A DNA stretch of 64,000 bases, from NCBI GenBank assembly GCA_022497155.1, contig MU385735.1, positions 248,001 to 312,000 on the forward strand, given 5' to 3'. The translations under genes were made by a program, and so were the position numbers. The notes under the pieces are model-generated. The model was given only the letters and a program-made list of their open reading frames with translations, was not told the origin of the DNA and did no database searches. Shown in pieces: positions 20,685-31,878 of this stretch (position 1 is its first letter; each line of letters begins with the position of its first letter). Source of the DNA: Whalleya microplaca. Taxonomy: Eukaryota; Ascomycota; Sordariomycetes; Xylariales; Xylariaceae.

Positions 20685-23600
20685 TCAGATCTTGACGCCC
20701 CAAACGCCTCGTCCGCCACTGACACCGAGCCAGTCGCCGGTACCATCGCCGTTCGCGAGCGGAGGCGCCCAGCCGAGGTTTCCTACCTCGTAGTCGCACT
20801 GCCAGCTCGCGACGGGCGAGAGATGCTTGTCCGTCGATCCGGGGCCGTTGGAGGACGGGCCGGTCGTCGGGGTGCTGTTCATGAGGTCCCAGAGCAGGAC
20901 TTGCGAGTCGTCACCACCGGAGGCGAGCAGGCCTCTTCTCAAGGGTGACCATTCGACCGAGTTGACAGATCCACCGTGGCCTCTAAGCTCTAGGAGAGCC
21001 TGCCCAGGTTGTCTTACATCGAGGATGCGAATGACGTTCGAGTCCTGCGCAAACGTGGCCAAGAGGTGGGTTTCATGAGGTGAAGTTGCCAGTCTCAATA
21101 GCGGCGGCGCATTCGACATGGTTTGCTGGGCCAACGTTGGGCTAATCCGTCCGCCAGTCGCATCTGTATCATTGTCAGCTAAATTATGCAAAAGAGGGAT
21201 CGCAAGAATAAAACGCACCCCGATCGTCCTTGGCAGTTGGCTCATAGATGATAGTGCTATGCTCCAGACTGCGCAGGTCGAACATCCGTACACTTCCGTC
21301 TTGTCCACAGCTAACGAACACGTCCACACTATTGGCACAGAATCGAACGTCGTAGACTTCCTTATCGTGCGCAATCAACTGCGTCTTGGCTGTCAGGGAC
21401 GGGATATCCCATATGGTACAGGTAGTATCGATGCTGGACGTGATGATCAAGCTCGGCGATACAGTGTTCCAGTCTAGCGACGTAAGAGGCGCGGTATGGT
21501 CTGGCGTCTTGGAATTGGACAACAGTGCCAGGGGCGTCAGCTTCGTTATCGGCGCAGCTACGTTCGACTTGTTGATGGAGTTCGAATGGGCAGCCTGGGC
21601 GTCGGAGGGCAAGGACCAGAGCCGCAGGTGGTCGCCGGAGGTGGCCAGGAGGTCGGTGGACTGTTTCTGGGAAGACGGAGGCTCCCATAGTAGACGGGTA
21701 ACGGGATACGAATGAGTGGCTTCGGCAACCTTGGTGAACTCCATGCTATGCTTCGATGAACCAGGGGTATATATATCAGAAGGCGTGTTCGCCAGATGCG
21801 TATCGAGGATTTGAATCTAAGCGATATCATGGTTAGCGATGATCAAAAGCCACACCCAACCACAAACTTCAAATCTCCAATCTCGAACCTCCCAATTCAA
21901 AAACGTACAAAATTGTGGCCATCTTCTAGATAGCTTCCAATGGCAATCTTCCCGGCGCCGTTGCCCTGGGGAGGCCACTTGCACCAGTCGAACGCGTAGA
22001 GAGCCCATGGAGCCAGATAATTGCTCGTAGAGGGTTGGACGTTGGCGAGGTCGTATCCCAGGGTGCCGGGAGGGCCGTCCGAGAGGCTGGAGTCGGCCCT
22101 CGGCCTGATGTCCGCGAGACCGAGCGGCGTATTGGAGATGTTTCGCTGGGAACCCGGGGCGCCGTACTTAGGGTCCTGGGGCGACATGTACTGGGACTGG
22201 GGGATGGCAGAACCGCCGGGGGTGGTGGGCGTGTAGGGCGTGTAGGAGGCCGGGGCATCGTAAGGAGCGGCAGGACTGGATCGGGAGTAGCCATGCGACA
22301 TGCTCAGGGTGGGCGGCTTCGAGGGCGAGGAGTATTCGCTCGGCGAGCGCTGTATGGCGCCCGACATGGTGGGCAGGGCGGGTGCAGTGTTGGCGCTGAC
22401 GGCGGAGGGGCGGACGGTACCTAACGAGAGCCCGCCAGGCTGCAGGACATTGGGAACTCCGGAGTTCTGGTACTGCGGATTGGGATTGACGGGCTGGGAT
22501 GCGGGCTGGGATGCGGGCTGAGACGCGGGCTGCTCGAGCTTGATGTGCGGACCTTGGGCGCTGGTGGTGAAGGCCCGCGGGGAGATGTGGCCGGTATGAT
22601 TATGGCTGTGGCTGGCGGAGGCGGAGGCGGAGGAGGAAAGAGAAGAAATATGGAGTTCGTCGTGCTGGTGCTGGGAACTGTAGGTGTTTGATCGTCTTGG
22701 GGCGGCTCCGTACTGGGCTGAACTGCCCGAAGTGCCTGGCTGATTCATGTTGGATGCGCTAATAGTGCCAACAGCGGTGCCAGCAGCGGTGCTAACGGTG
22801 CTAACAACAGGGCTCACAGTCGTCGCGACGGGGGGAGGGGGAGGCGGGCAGGACTGGCAGGATAGCTGAGGAGGCACGGGCTGATGATCGGCCGCCAATG
22901 ATGCCAATGATGCTAGCGATGCCAGTGATGCCAGTGATGCCAGTGATGCCAGTGATGCCAGTGATGCCAGTGATGCAAACGGTGTCGGAGGGGAAGGGGT
23001 ACGGGGGAAAGAGGCGCTCAGATGTTGTGCTGCAGTCTCCTCCGCTGCACTCGTCAACGTCGACGTCGCAGTATGGGGCGTCGCAGTTTGGGTTTGGGTA
23101 CGGGTATGGGCTTGGGTATGGGCTTGGGTATGGGGCGTCGGCGCTGTGTTGGTGGAGGTGGTAGCGGTGGTAGTGGGAGTGGGCAAAGATGGCACCCCTG
23201 TACTAGCAGTACGCGCACATTTACATGTATTATGAACGGCTTCGGGTGGTGGAGTGCCCTCTCTTCCAATTATCTGGTTGGGCTCGGATGACGATACACG
23301 TTGTAGTGACCTGGAACCAGTGGCATTTAATGCAGTGGCAGCATCAGGCGGATGAGAGGAACATGAACTCCGAGTCCTCGACTCTTCAATCTCAAAATTT
23401 ATATCAGGACCCGTACATGTACCTGTTTCTGTGACTGCAAGTTAGCAGGTGTAGCAAGTTCCAGATACATACAATTATACATGTATTGTTAGTGGCATCA
23501 ATCTGTAAGTAGGTACCTGGGCCAAGGTAGCAGTTTAACTGAACGAATGCTGTCACATATGCGATTCAATTGGGCAGCAGCGACTACCTATCTGCCTATT

Positions 23601-23814
23601 CGAGCACCCCATCTACGGAGTACATACAAAATGCCCCTCTGCGATTGTGTACATACATACTGCACGTTATTGGGTACCTAGGTAGGCTGGTAGGTACACG
23701 ATTTTACTTACTTTGAGGACCTTGCGCCGTACATGTAGCGATGGATCCCAAGGTCTGGGCAGCCTGGAGAACGGCATCATCATCATCATCTTGGGACATC
23801 TGCGGGAATGACAT
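20685..23814 (-). CDS. DCAF7/WDR68 (AN11/TTG1)-type WD40 protein with possible long N-terminal extension
   Basis: The certain part has exon ends at 21909, 21816-21219 and 21163-20685. Introns: 21817-21908 (GTACGT..TAG) and 21164-21218 (GTGCGT..CAG). The core reads as DCAF7: KIAIGSYLEDGHNF|IQILDTHL, YPVTRLLWEPP, LLATSGDHLRLW, APLTSLDWNTV, SSIDTTCTIWDIPS, QLIAHDKEVYDVRF, CGQDGSVRMFDLRSLEHSTII and VNSVEWSPLRRGLLASGGDD. DCAF7 is a scaffold for DYRK/HIPK kinases and a CUL4-DDB1 adaptor. If translation begins at ATG 22748 (MNQPGTSGSS) the protein has 638 residues. However, the frame stays open 229 codons further, to an acceptor at 23435/23434, and joins in phase over a 277-bp intron to an exon at 23814-23712 (MSFPQMSQDDDDDAVLQAAQ). 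That gives 901 residues, with an in-frame (ASL)n minisatellite. The WD40 call is firm; the extension is a proposal. Confidence 0.85.
22896..22977. repeat. 9-bp minisatellite (GATGCCAGT)n inside the WD40 gene
   Basis: About nine units of GATGCCAGT, the last six identical and the first two or three diverged. In the minus-strand frame it encodes repeated Ala-Ser-Leu. The unit is a multiple of three, so length changes would not break the frame. Confidence 0.9.
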
Positions 23815-24737
23815 ATTGAAAGCTTAGGTTATAACACAATAGAATATAACAGAATTCAAAGAATGGATGGTAAAGAAAAGAATTAGACTTGTGACAGTCG
23901 ATAGCTCCCAGAAATACTTGTTTTAAGTAATACATAACATTCAACGCCATGGAGCAGGCCTTCGAGTAAGCAAACCTACCTCCTATATATGTACCAGTAT
24001 AGGTGCCTACCTGTAGATGAAGCGGCTTGTATACCTACCCCTTATATTCGATATACAGTTTACAAGTCGCATGAACCGTTCACTTGTCGTGCGTACTCGA
24101 GCGTACTTGGACAAGTGTACATGTATCCTTTGTTATGCCAACCTTGGAAGTCTGGTGTTGATTTTAGTACGTAGATTTATACATTCATGGTACGAACATA
24201 ATATGTACATATTCGGAACAAAGAACCTCAACCTGGAAGCTTAGGGCAAACAGTAGGTAGCGATGAGATTAGATTGAGTGCCAGATGGAGTGCCACCTGG
24301 CATCGAGGCATATCCCACCTTGTCAGCTGCGGCTGACGATAACTCGGTTCCATTTGGCTGGCTCCTACCAAGTCTACAAGCAGTCAGGTCAAAGCCATTC
24401 ACTATCAAATATTGGTCGACGCCCTTTTCCAAAACTTAATGTTTATTGCGTGCCTCCATGTAGTTAACCACTTGATCAGTCGATATTATTAGTCTGCTCA
24501 CTTTCCATCCACCTTCTAATAATAATAAGTCGAGAAAAGGAGCAAAATAATATAATCCCCTCACGTCACGCCATAGGTAATCCATCGACCTTGAGTTACC
24601 GAGGCATATTTATTGACCCTACTTGTCATCACATCTTACCCATTGGGTCCTTCAATTCGCTCGTTTTTTCCTTCTTCTCTCTCTCTCTCTCTCTCTCTCT
24701 TTCGCGCAGTCTATTCATTACCCTGTCGACTAGCCAT
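23815..24737. other. Divergent promoter region, 0.9 kb
   Basis: Lies between the proposed first exon of the WD40 gene (minus) and the PPAT gene (plus). A (TC)n tract at 24672-24701 lies in the presumed PPAT leader. Nothing else was seen. Confidence 0.5.
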
Positions 24738-25973
24738 ATGGCTCTAGCAGACACAACATTGGAGGATGGTCTTCCATCGCTCTTGCTGTTGCCCCCGCCT
24801 CCGCGTCCGGCAGCTAGGATTGCCCTCAACGCCGCTTATGAGCCCCCTCTCAAGGCCGCCATCTCGAAGTTAAAGAACGAGAAGGATGATAAGCACGGCG
24901 CCATTCTACTTGTCGCTGTCCTATCACCCATCCTCACTGGCAGCTCTCCGCGACAACAATCACTCTCGTGGCCTGAGGCGCAATCTCTCTTAGCTGGTCT
25001 GTATAGCGTGGTATCCGTCATATGTGCTCAATTATCTGTCGCTACCGATGTCTATGCCGGCCCCGGCTCCGTCGACGTCCGGCTGGTTCTGGTCGACCAT
25101 GACCCTTCCCAGCCCGTCGCCGTAGACTTCAAGCCGGCCATTGAACCAAACAACACCATAATAATTGACCTTGCTACTTTCGCTTCGGCGTACCACCCAT
25201 GGAGGCACATTTTCCATACAAACAATGAAGCCGGATACCAGCTACTCTCACATTACCTCAAAATGATTCCAAGCATCCCGCCCTTGAAACAGCACCAACT
25301 AGTCGTTGTTGAGGGTGGGCTGGCTTTGACTGCGAAGCCATCAGAATCGCAACCCACTCCCCAAACCAGTCCATACTCTACCGTATGCTTAGGTGGTACA
25401 TTTGATCATCTACATCCCGGGCACAAGTTGCTTCTCACCGCGGCTGTTCTGCTGCTGAAAGTACCAGAGAAGGGTACATCGAACCCATGTCGGTTTATTA
25501 TAGGTATTACTGGGGATGAATTACTGAAACGAAAGAAATATGCGGAATATGTCCAGCCGTGGGACGAACGCGCCATGAACGTAATCAAATTTCTCTCATC
25601 GATACTCCAGCTATCCAAGTATGGTTGGAAAGGAACCCAGGGTCCCAGAATCGTCAAAAAGGACGGCGATTTTGTCGCCCATTTCCGGGAAGACACCATC
25701 GAGGTTCAATGCGTTGTCATCCAGGATGCCTATGGCCCCACCATCACATCGGAAAATATGGATGCCCTCGTCGTTTCCGGCGAGACGAGGGCCGGGGGAA
25801 ATGCTGTCAACGATCGACGGAAGGAGCTTGGCTGGAAAGTGCTCGAGATTTTCGAAGTCGACGTACTGGATGCCGACGAGGAGATTACGGATAAGCCAGC
25901 GAAAACACAGGACTTTGCAACCAAGATTAGCAGTACCGCTATTCGAAAGCAGAAAGCCGAATCCCTCGCCTAA
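24738..25973 (+). CDS. CAB4: Phosphopantetheine adenylyltransferase (CoA biosynthesis)
   Basis: An intronless frame of 411 residues from ATG 24738. The frame is open further upstream, but that stretch is CT-repeat leader. PPAT transfers AMP from ATP to 4'-phosphopantetheine, making dephospho-CoA, the fourth step of CoA synthesis (yeast Cab4). The C-terminal half is the nucleotidyltransferase domain: VCLGGTFDHLHPGHKLLL contains the ATP-binding HxGH motif (HPGH, residues 226-229). Further on are FIIGITGDELLKRKKYAEYVQPW, VSGETRAGGNAVNDRRKELG and the closing ISSTAIR (the ISSTxxR motif). The N-terminal ~200 residues are the usual fungal extension. There is no dephospho-CoA kinase domain, as expected in fungi, where it is a separate protein. 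Its stop codon is only 34 bp from that of the converging SDR gene. Confidence 0.92.
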   Translation: MALADTTLEDGLPSLLLLPPPPRPAARIALNAAYEPPLKAAISKLKNEKDDKHGAILLVAVLSPILTGSSPRQQSLSWPEAQSLLAGLYSVVSVICAQLSVATDVYAGPGSVDVRLVLVDHDPSQPVAVDFKPAIEPNNTIIIDLATFASAYHPWRHIFHTNNEAGYQLLSHYLKMIPSIPPLKQHQLVVVEGGLALTAKPSESQPTPQTSPYSTVCLGGTFDHLHPGHKLLLTAAVLLLKVPEKGTSNPCRFIIGITGDELLKRKKYAEYVQPWDERAMNVIKFLSSILQLSKYGWKGTQGPRIVKKDGDFVAHFREDTIEVQCVVIQDAYGPTITSENMDALVVSGETRAGGNAVNDRRKELGWKVLEIFEVDVLDADEEITDKPAKTQDFATKISSTAIRKQKAESLA

Positions 25974-26007
25974 GCAAAATGTCTTGTTCAATTCGATTAA
26001 CGATAAG

Positions 26008-26910
26008 TTACATGAATAGAGTCTGTCCCCCGTCCACTAAGAGGTCTGCGCCGGTGAAATAGCTCCCGGCACGACTAGCAAGCATTACGACGGCCCCCGA
26101 AAGCTCGTCTGGTTGACCCATTCTCCCTAAGGGATTCCGAGTAAACCAGATCTTTTTCGTCTCATCTAGGCTATCCCCCTCATTCAAAATAGTATCCATG
26201 TATCCTGGGGAAATGCTATTCACTCTAATGCCGTATCTTGCCCACTCGGCAGCCAGCGATTTCACCATAGCCAAGACTCCGGCTTTGGCGACATTGTAAG
26301 TAACCTGAGGTTGGGGGAAGTTGACTCTGTGGCCTGATATGCTAGCCACGAATACCATGCTTCCCCCGGTTCCACGTTCTATCATATTCCGAGCTATTGC
26401 ACGAGCCACCAGGAAGCCCCCGACGGTGTTGACATTGAGCATTCGGTTCCAGTCCTTGGCCGACCAATCCAGCGCAGGTCCACAACCTACAATGCCAGCA
26501 AAGCTCAAGAAAATGTCGATGCTGCCAAATTGTTTGACCGTCTCGTCAATCGCCGTGTTCACGCCATCTTCATCTGCCACATCCACCTGCAGGAACCTGA
26601 TTTTCGCGTCTGGAAACTCGGACTCGAGTTCCCGAATCTTGGCATGGGCTTCGGCCGGGTTCATGTCAAACACCATTAACCCGCCGAGGCCATGTTCGAG
26701 CAATGCCTTGGAAACAGCGAATCCAAGGCCACCACCCCCTCCGGTCACAACGGCGTTCCCCGCGATACGGAAACGTTCCTGGGCCCGAGCAGCCGGTGGG
26801 GTCTCGCAGGGTAGAGGTGGAGGTGGGGCTGTCAAGGAGCCGGAAGAGCCATCCCCTAGTGAGATCTGGGGTATGATCCGGTCCTTCAGATGGGCTCTGT
26901 CCGTTGTCAT
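26008..26910 (-). CDS. Short-chain dehydrogenase/reductase (polyol or sorbose reductase-like)
   Basis: A single 300-residue frame. The classical SDR pattern is complete: cofactor motif TGGGGGLG (residues 56-63), an NAG-like LSFAGIVG (about 135-142) after IDIFL, catalytic Ser in FVASISGH (about 190), and YNVAK with Tyr205 and Lys209. The fold ends with RVNSISPGYMDT and YFTGADLLVDGGQT. Asp82 at the end of the second strand (VFDMN) favours NAD(H) over NADP(H). Residues 1-48 are a Pro-rich extension. The closest families known to me are fungal D-arabinitol dehydrogenase and L-sorbose/xylulose reductases. The substrate is not proven. The gene converges with PPAT and is probably cytosolic. Confidence 0.88.
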   Translation of the reverse strand: MTTDRAHLKDRIIPQISLGDGSSGSLTAPPPPLPCETPPAARAQERFRIAGNAVVTGGGGGLGFAVSKALLEHGLGGLMVFDMNPAEAHAKIRELESEFPDAKIRFLQVDVADEDGVNTAIDETVKQFGSIDIFLSFAGIVGCGPALDWSAKDWNRMLNVNTVGGFLVARAIARNMIERGTGGSMVFVASISGHRVNFPQPQVTYNVAKAGVLAMVKSLAAEWARYGIRVNSISPGYMDTILNEGDSLDETKKIWFTRNPLGRMGQPDELSGAVVMLASRAGSYFTGADLLVDGGQTLFM

Positions 26911-29357
26911 TTTTGCGAATGAGACTTATAATGGCGATATAGATAGGATATATGTTGTAATCTACGTACGATGAAAGAATTTACACTTTTACTACGACGT
27001 TGCCATATATTTATGTATCCCTCTCGACCCGGGACAATACGTCAGCGGGTGGGTCGGTCTGTCTACATCGTGGATACAGATTGGGAGCATGCATGCAGCT
27101 TCGTGCAGACGTGGTCCCAGTTATACTTGAGTATTGCTTTTCTATCTGCCCATCTTCATCCATCTGCGGGGTCGTCACAACTTTTGCATGTCTCCCATCC
27201 TCTGATATTGCAAATACGGTGATACAGCTTTTTGCCATGGCCTAACAAGCCGATTCTCAATAGTGTAGGTAGATGGGATATTGGAGGCAGTTACTAGAAG
27301 AACATCCTAAGATACAATAATGTAACGTCCTGCCCTACTACTAGTTACAACCATGTGTCATCTACAAGATGCAAGGTGCTAGAAATCATGGTTGCTTGAT
27401 CTCGAGGCATGCTAGGGGTGCTAGATACGATTGTCTTGGCCACAGATTGAGGGCTACCTATCAGACCTAGCACTCCATCCACCAGCTAATTCCCAACGAC
27501 AGGTACGCAGAAATTTCTTCCCTTCCTTATAGAGGACTTGAATGTTCGAAGTACCTAAGGTCCCTGCTGTTCTAGTCTTTGTTGAACGCACCTGCCCCGT
27601 CCACTTACATTTCTTTTGATAAGCCAGAACAGCTCCTGTCTGTTCTGAGTCAGACTATCGATCTTAAAGGCATATTTATATTATAAGTAGCTTCCACTTC
27701 ACGTGTAGCTAGCATCTTGGATGTTCAATCTCTGTCTAATAGATATCATCCTGTAATTATTTGCCATGACAGGAAGGCTCTATCACATCTGTCGAGCTGT
27801 GTTTAACATTTGTGCTTATCTTATACCCCGTGCCTATTATCTTGTTTTCTGTTGGAACTTTCATCTTCACTTAGGCGGCTTGGGCGGTAGTCATCGGTGT
27901 CATGGTCTATATCGATACTTTCTGTAGCAAGATACTTGATGGCCTCTAGACTCGTTGTGGTTCGAGTTTATCCTCCAGGTCTCGTCTAGGTTCAAAATGG
28001 AAATGTTTATTCGATGTCTTGTAGATGAGGCAAATAAATGTCAACAGTACAAGCATTTCATGAGTGTATGTCGGGGTAATATCTTAGATGACTCTCTCGT
28101 CCCGTCTTGTATTAGATAAGTACTTGTACAGTGTAGAGGATTCAGTAAGCACTCTGCTTTTGTCTTTCCTTCTTTACGAAGTACAAAGCAAACACGGGTG
28201 GTGCAAGATGACCTTAATTATTTAATCCATAATGCTCTCAGACTCCATATATCTAAGCACAGATTGTGGTCGGTGCCTAGCAGCCTTAAAGAAGTGTTAC
28301 CCAGTCACAGGTAGTTCAGTTCACCAGCATTAATCCAACACCCACCTAGCCATCCACACTTCACCAGCGAGCACTACTAGACTGCCACTTTGTAGAGGGA
28401 TGCCAGAATATCGGCTATGTGACAAAATGAATACAGTGATATCTTGTAGTCACTTAGATAGCACGGTTGTGGTTAGGCTACTTTGATGCTTAGATTGCCA
28501 GCCTCAATTTTAAGATTTTATCTCTCTTTCCATTTTAGGGTTCCTTCGTCTGATTCAACCCCTGTTATATCTTAAAGAGGAGTAGAAGTAATAACTTAAC
28601 CTCAAGTCGAAAGAATTTTAACATATGCCTCTGAATGTGACCTACCACTTTTATAATTGTGGTTGGCAGCTTTTAATCAACAGTGTGATTTTCTTTGCCA
28701 ACTCTTCTCTTGATAATATGTCATCCAGTTATTAGAATACTTCCTGAACCTAAGTAGCCATGGAAAAAGTGATCATATTGGAATTGGGCTGTAGGATTTC
28801 TATTGGGTGTGTAGATATTGCACCAGTCACTCCATTGTTAATAGAAGGGAGCATATTGATCGAAAATATGACTAGATACCTAGGTACTAGTCTAGATTCC
28901 TAAATGGTTTCTCTGAGCAACCAAAATCTTGTGCTTTCCTAATAGGATATGTGTCAGTCGGTACATGCCAGCAATAAGCCAATTGGTCAAGAACGGGTTA
29001 AAGTCATGCCTGGCCACCCTATCAAGTCAAGTTTCCTTTGCTCGATGCCTTGAGGTTTCTAGTCCTTTCAACATATGGCTATTACGCATTGACCAATCGA
29101 AGGATTTATCTTTCGGCTGGATTGGATAGGGAAAATATAGGCGAATTGCCAATAACAAACACTTCTCCCACCACTCAGCCAAAACATCAACATAGGTATT
29201 TTCAACTACACCCATCCAAAACCCACCAAGAACTAGTTCGCCTTCGACCCGGTCTCTGAATCTCCCTTGGGTAATGGCACCGTAAACGGATGCTTTCATT
29301 AAATTAGTTTTGACCACATTCACATGTGCCCGTGGGATACCAGATTCAGAGATCACA
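26911..29357. other. Gene-poor stretch, 2.4 kb
   Basis: No ORF with coding character was found. The sequence is rich in TA and CTAG steps and looks like decayed DNA; RIP-type mutation is a possible cause but was not measured. A near-perfect palindrome, GACTAGATACCTAGGTACTAGTC, lies at 28870-28892. Confidence 0.45.
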
Positions 29358-30599
29358 ATGCCTTCACGTCGTGTCCCCGTTACTAAGTCGCAGGAGGCCT
29401 TTCAATCAGCCGCGAAAGCGACCTCGTACCAGCAAAACGTCCTATGGCGCGGTTCTGGCATAGCCGACCACGAAGACAATGAGAAAGCAGCGGGTTCGGC
29501 TGTAATTGTTACATGGAACCTAGCACCCATACATGCATGGGGAGAGGGAGATCAAGGAGTCAACAAAAGCTTTATCCCTTTTTGGGATAATGAAGAAGAT
29601 TTTACGAATGTTTCGGACGACGGTAACAGTGACGATGGTAACGGTGACGACGGTAACGGTGACGACAGTCACATTGGTGATAACGACGGTGACGACGCTG
29701 GAGTCTCGTGCGCCATCTGTCAAGACGTCCGCAAAACCCCCGACCCGCCTGTCATTCTCCCGTGCAAGCACGCTTTTCACGCAGGGTGCATCCAACGATG
29801 GGTTGGCAGGCAGCGGACCCAGACGTGTCCGTTCTGCCGGCGCGTGCTGATGTTCCCGGGCTGTGAACACAGCCTAAACCGTTCATTGCTGTTCGCCGGC
29901 CAGGACCTAAGCCAGGAGGACATCCTCTGGAAGCATAGCAAGTTCTGTCTGCGGTGTAGCTTCGATCACTCAGAGCTGAACTTCGTGTTGAATTCGTTCT
30001 GGCTAATCTACGTCCCTAAATTCGAGGGTAGTAGTAAGTATCCAGCTCTTTGCAAGTGTGTTTTCATGCCTCGGGAGCGAGAACGAGAATTATCTTCGGC
30101 GTGTATACCAAAAATTCAAATTCTCTTGAAACAACTTTGCTATACCCGACAATCCCCTGTGCCTTTTATTTATTCATTCCCTATCCCTTCTAATAAGAGA
30201 TAACCACTGACTCTGGCTCTTGTAGTTGAGTACGAGCTCGTGACATCCGAGGTCATTTATCGTCGTCATCGGATGGAGGATCAAGACTCTATGCCCCTGA
30301 GCGAGCATATCGCTGGCATGGCTAGTTATGCGCTCACGCGTGCGGGAGAGAGCACGCAGAGTACGTCTCTCAGGGCGGAGGCTCTGACCTATATGTCTAT
30401 CGCGATCAACGAATACTGCGAGTATGTAGAAACTCGTAAACCATGGGCCAAATCCTGCTCGGGTCGAAGTCTATCTCAGAGAGACATTCCGTGGTGCAAG
30501 AGGTTCTTCCAGGATTGGAACATAGCCATGACGAACGTGTTGTGGGACAGCGGCGAGGTCATCGACGCGCCAGGAGATAAGGAAGAGGAGTTAGTCTAG
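29358..30599 (+). CDS. RING-H2 finger protein, putative E3 ubiquitin ligase
   Basis: Exons 29358-30033 and 30226-30599 with a 192-bp intron (GTAAGT..TAG) inside one codon, giving 349 residues. The ATG at 29358 (MPSRRVPVTKSQ) is preferred; an in-frame upstream start exists at 29310. After a long acidic tract of DDGN/GDD repeats (about residues 84-113) comes a complete RING-H2: CAIC..LPCKHAFHAGCIQRW..CPFCR, with His at positions 4 and 5. Such domains bind two Zn2+ and recruit an E2. The second exon (about 125 residues) is helical and without a recognised domain (for example YMSIAINEYCEYVETRKPW). There is no membrane segment. The substrate is unknown. The ORF continues in frame some way into the intron, so an unspliced form would end after about 281 residues. 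Confidence 0.8.
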
Positions 30600-30946
30600 G
30601 GAGTAGAGAAAAGGCCGAAACAGAGAACTAGATGATAGAGTAGCAAAGAGAGAAGGCCTGCAACTAGACACATGGGGATTGGCGTGATTTTTGCTGGAAA
30701 GACTCTGATAATGCCTTCAGTGATGATGATGAAGTGTGGTATAGCTAGCTACAAGATCCTAGCCATGGGTGCCGATTAACGGAACGCTTATAGATTGTGT
30801 GGGAAGGTGATCAAGGCTGGAGGCACCATAGCATTTATACCCTACCCTACAAAGCATTAAAATTGGTATCTAAGATGTTACTTGATATCGTGATTGAATT
30901 GAGTTACCACACTCGGTGTGTCTATCTCACTACAGCTTCATGCTGA
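30600..30946. other. Intergenic, 0.35 kb, between converging genes
   Basis: 3' regions of the RING gene and of the secreted Cys-rich gene. Nothing else seen. Confidence 0.5.
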
Positions 30947-31878
30947 CTACTCCGAGCATCGGCTATCAGCGTCACCCGTTCCCGCGTCCTGTCCACTACT
31001 GAACGGATCCACAGGCTCGCCGCAAGCGCCCTCATTCCATCCGTTGTAATAGAGGTTCGTCCAGCTCAGGGGGTTACCGCCGTATCCTGAAGATCCACCC
31101 TCAGCTTTGCCATTCGCGCTTCCGTCCAAGATATCTCCCACCTTGCCGTTGGGACATAGGTTCGCCGCACCGTCACTCACATCCACGTTGTTCTCGTCCG
31201 CGCCGCCGACATAGTAGATAGCCTCGCAGTCTCCGCGGCCCCACGGGTCGAATCCTCCCGGCAGGCGGGCGTTGGGCGTCATGGTGTACACGGGCTTGTA
31301 ACTCCAGGCCACGCAGTTGAACATGTCGGCGCACTGGACGCAGCAATCCAGCTTGTTGCTCACTCCACCGATGGTCGCCGTGGCGGTGGGGAGGCGCCGG
31401 GGAAGCAAGCTCGGCGCATTGACCAGGAAAGACGGCGCGCAGAAGTTGGGAATGGTGGCAGTAGGGTAATCACCTCCGATCGAGGTACAGACCGACGATG
31501 AATCATCCAGTGCTGCAACAGCGAGAGCCGAGGTCTCCTGCGCCTTGACTTGAGCCGCATTGGGTGTACCAGGACGGGTCGGGACAGTGATAGGGGTAGG
31601 AGGAGAAGGGTACGTGAGAGGTGTCTGAGTAGGGTCACGGGTTCCAAGCGCAGTGAGGCTCAAGGGATGAGCATAGCCAGTGACGGTGACTACATTGCCG
31701 GTAGTGGATGCATTCTATAAAGGACGTTAGTTACGCGATTCTAAGTATAGAATTATTCTTGGAATATTCATACCTCTGCCTGTCGGCCTTGGAGGGGTCC
31801 AGCAAGAGCATGAGCCGCCAGCAGGACGACTGCGATGAGCAAGAGACGAGCCTTAGCCGGGAAGTATTGCGCCGGCAT
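30947..31878 (-). CDS. Secreted Cys-rich protein with PAN/apple-like segment
   Basis: Exons 31878-31774 and 31714-30947. The intron at 31715-31773 (GTATGA..TAG, 59 bp) is in phase 0, giving 290 residues. Exon 1 carries a signal peptide: MPAQYFPAKARLLLIAVVLL, ending near HALAG, with a possible Kex2 site at GRQ. The mature protein has a Thr/Pro-rich stretch (TQTPLTYPSPPTPITVPTRP), then a Cys-spaced region (CCVQCADMFNCVAWSYKP..) that resembles the C-x2-C..C core of PAN/apple modules used to bind protein or carbohydrate. The last part is Gly-rich. It is expected outside the cell or in the wall. No enzyme motif seen; exact role unknown. Confidence 0.75.

Noticed and set aside
22896..22977. 9-bp direct repeats as a CRISPR-like array
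   Set aside because: There are no spacers; units are head-to-tail and in frame, so it is a coding minisatellite.
22035..23291. Plus-strand ORFs opposite the WD40 gene, including a Met-Pro-Val repeat protein
   Set aside because: Shadow frames of low-complexity coding DNA on the minus strand; the MPV repeat is the antisense reading of the (ASL)n minisatellite.
27250..28930. Possible transposon or retroelement in the gene-free stretch
   Set aside because: No long inverted or direct repeats and no reverse transcriptase or transposase motifs in any frame; only TA-rich, decayed-looking DNA.
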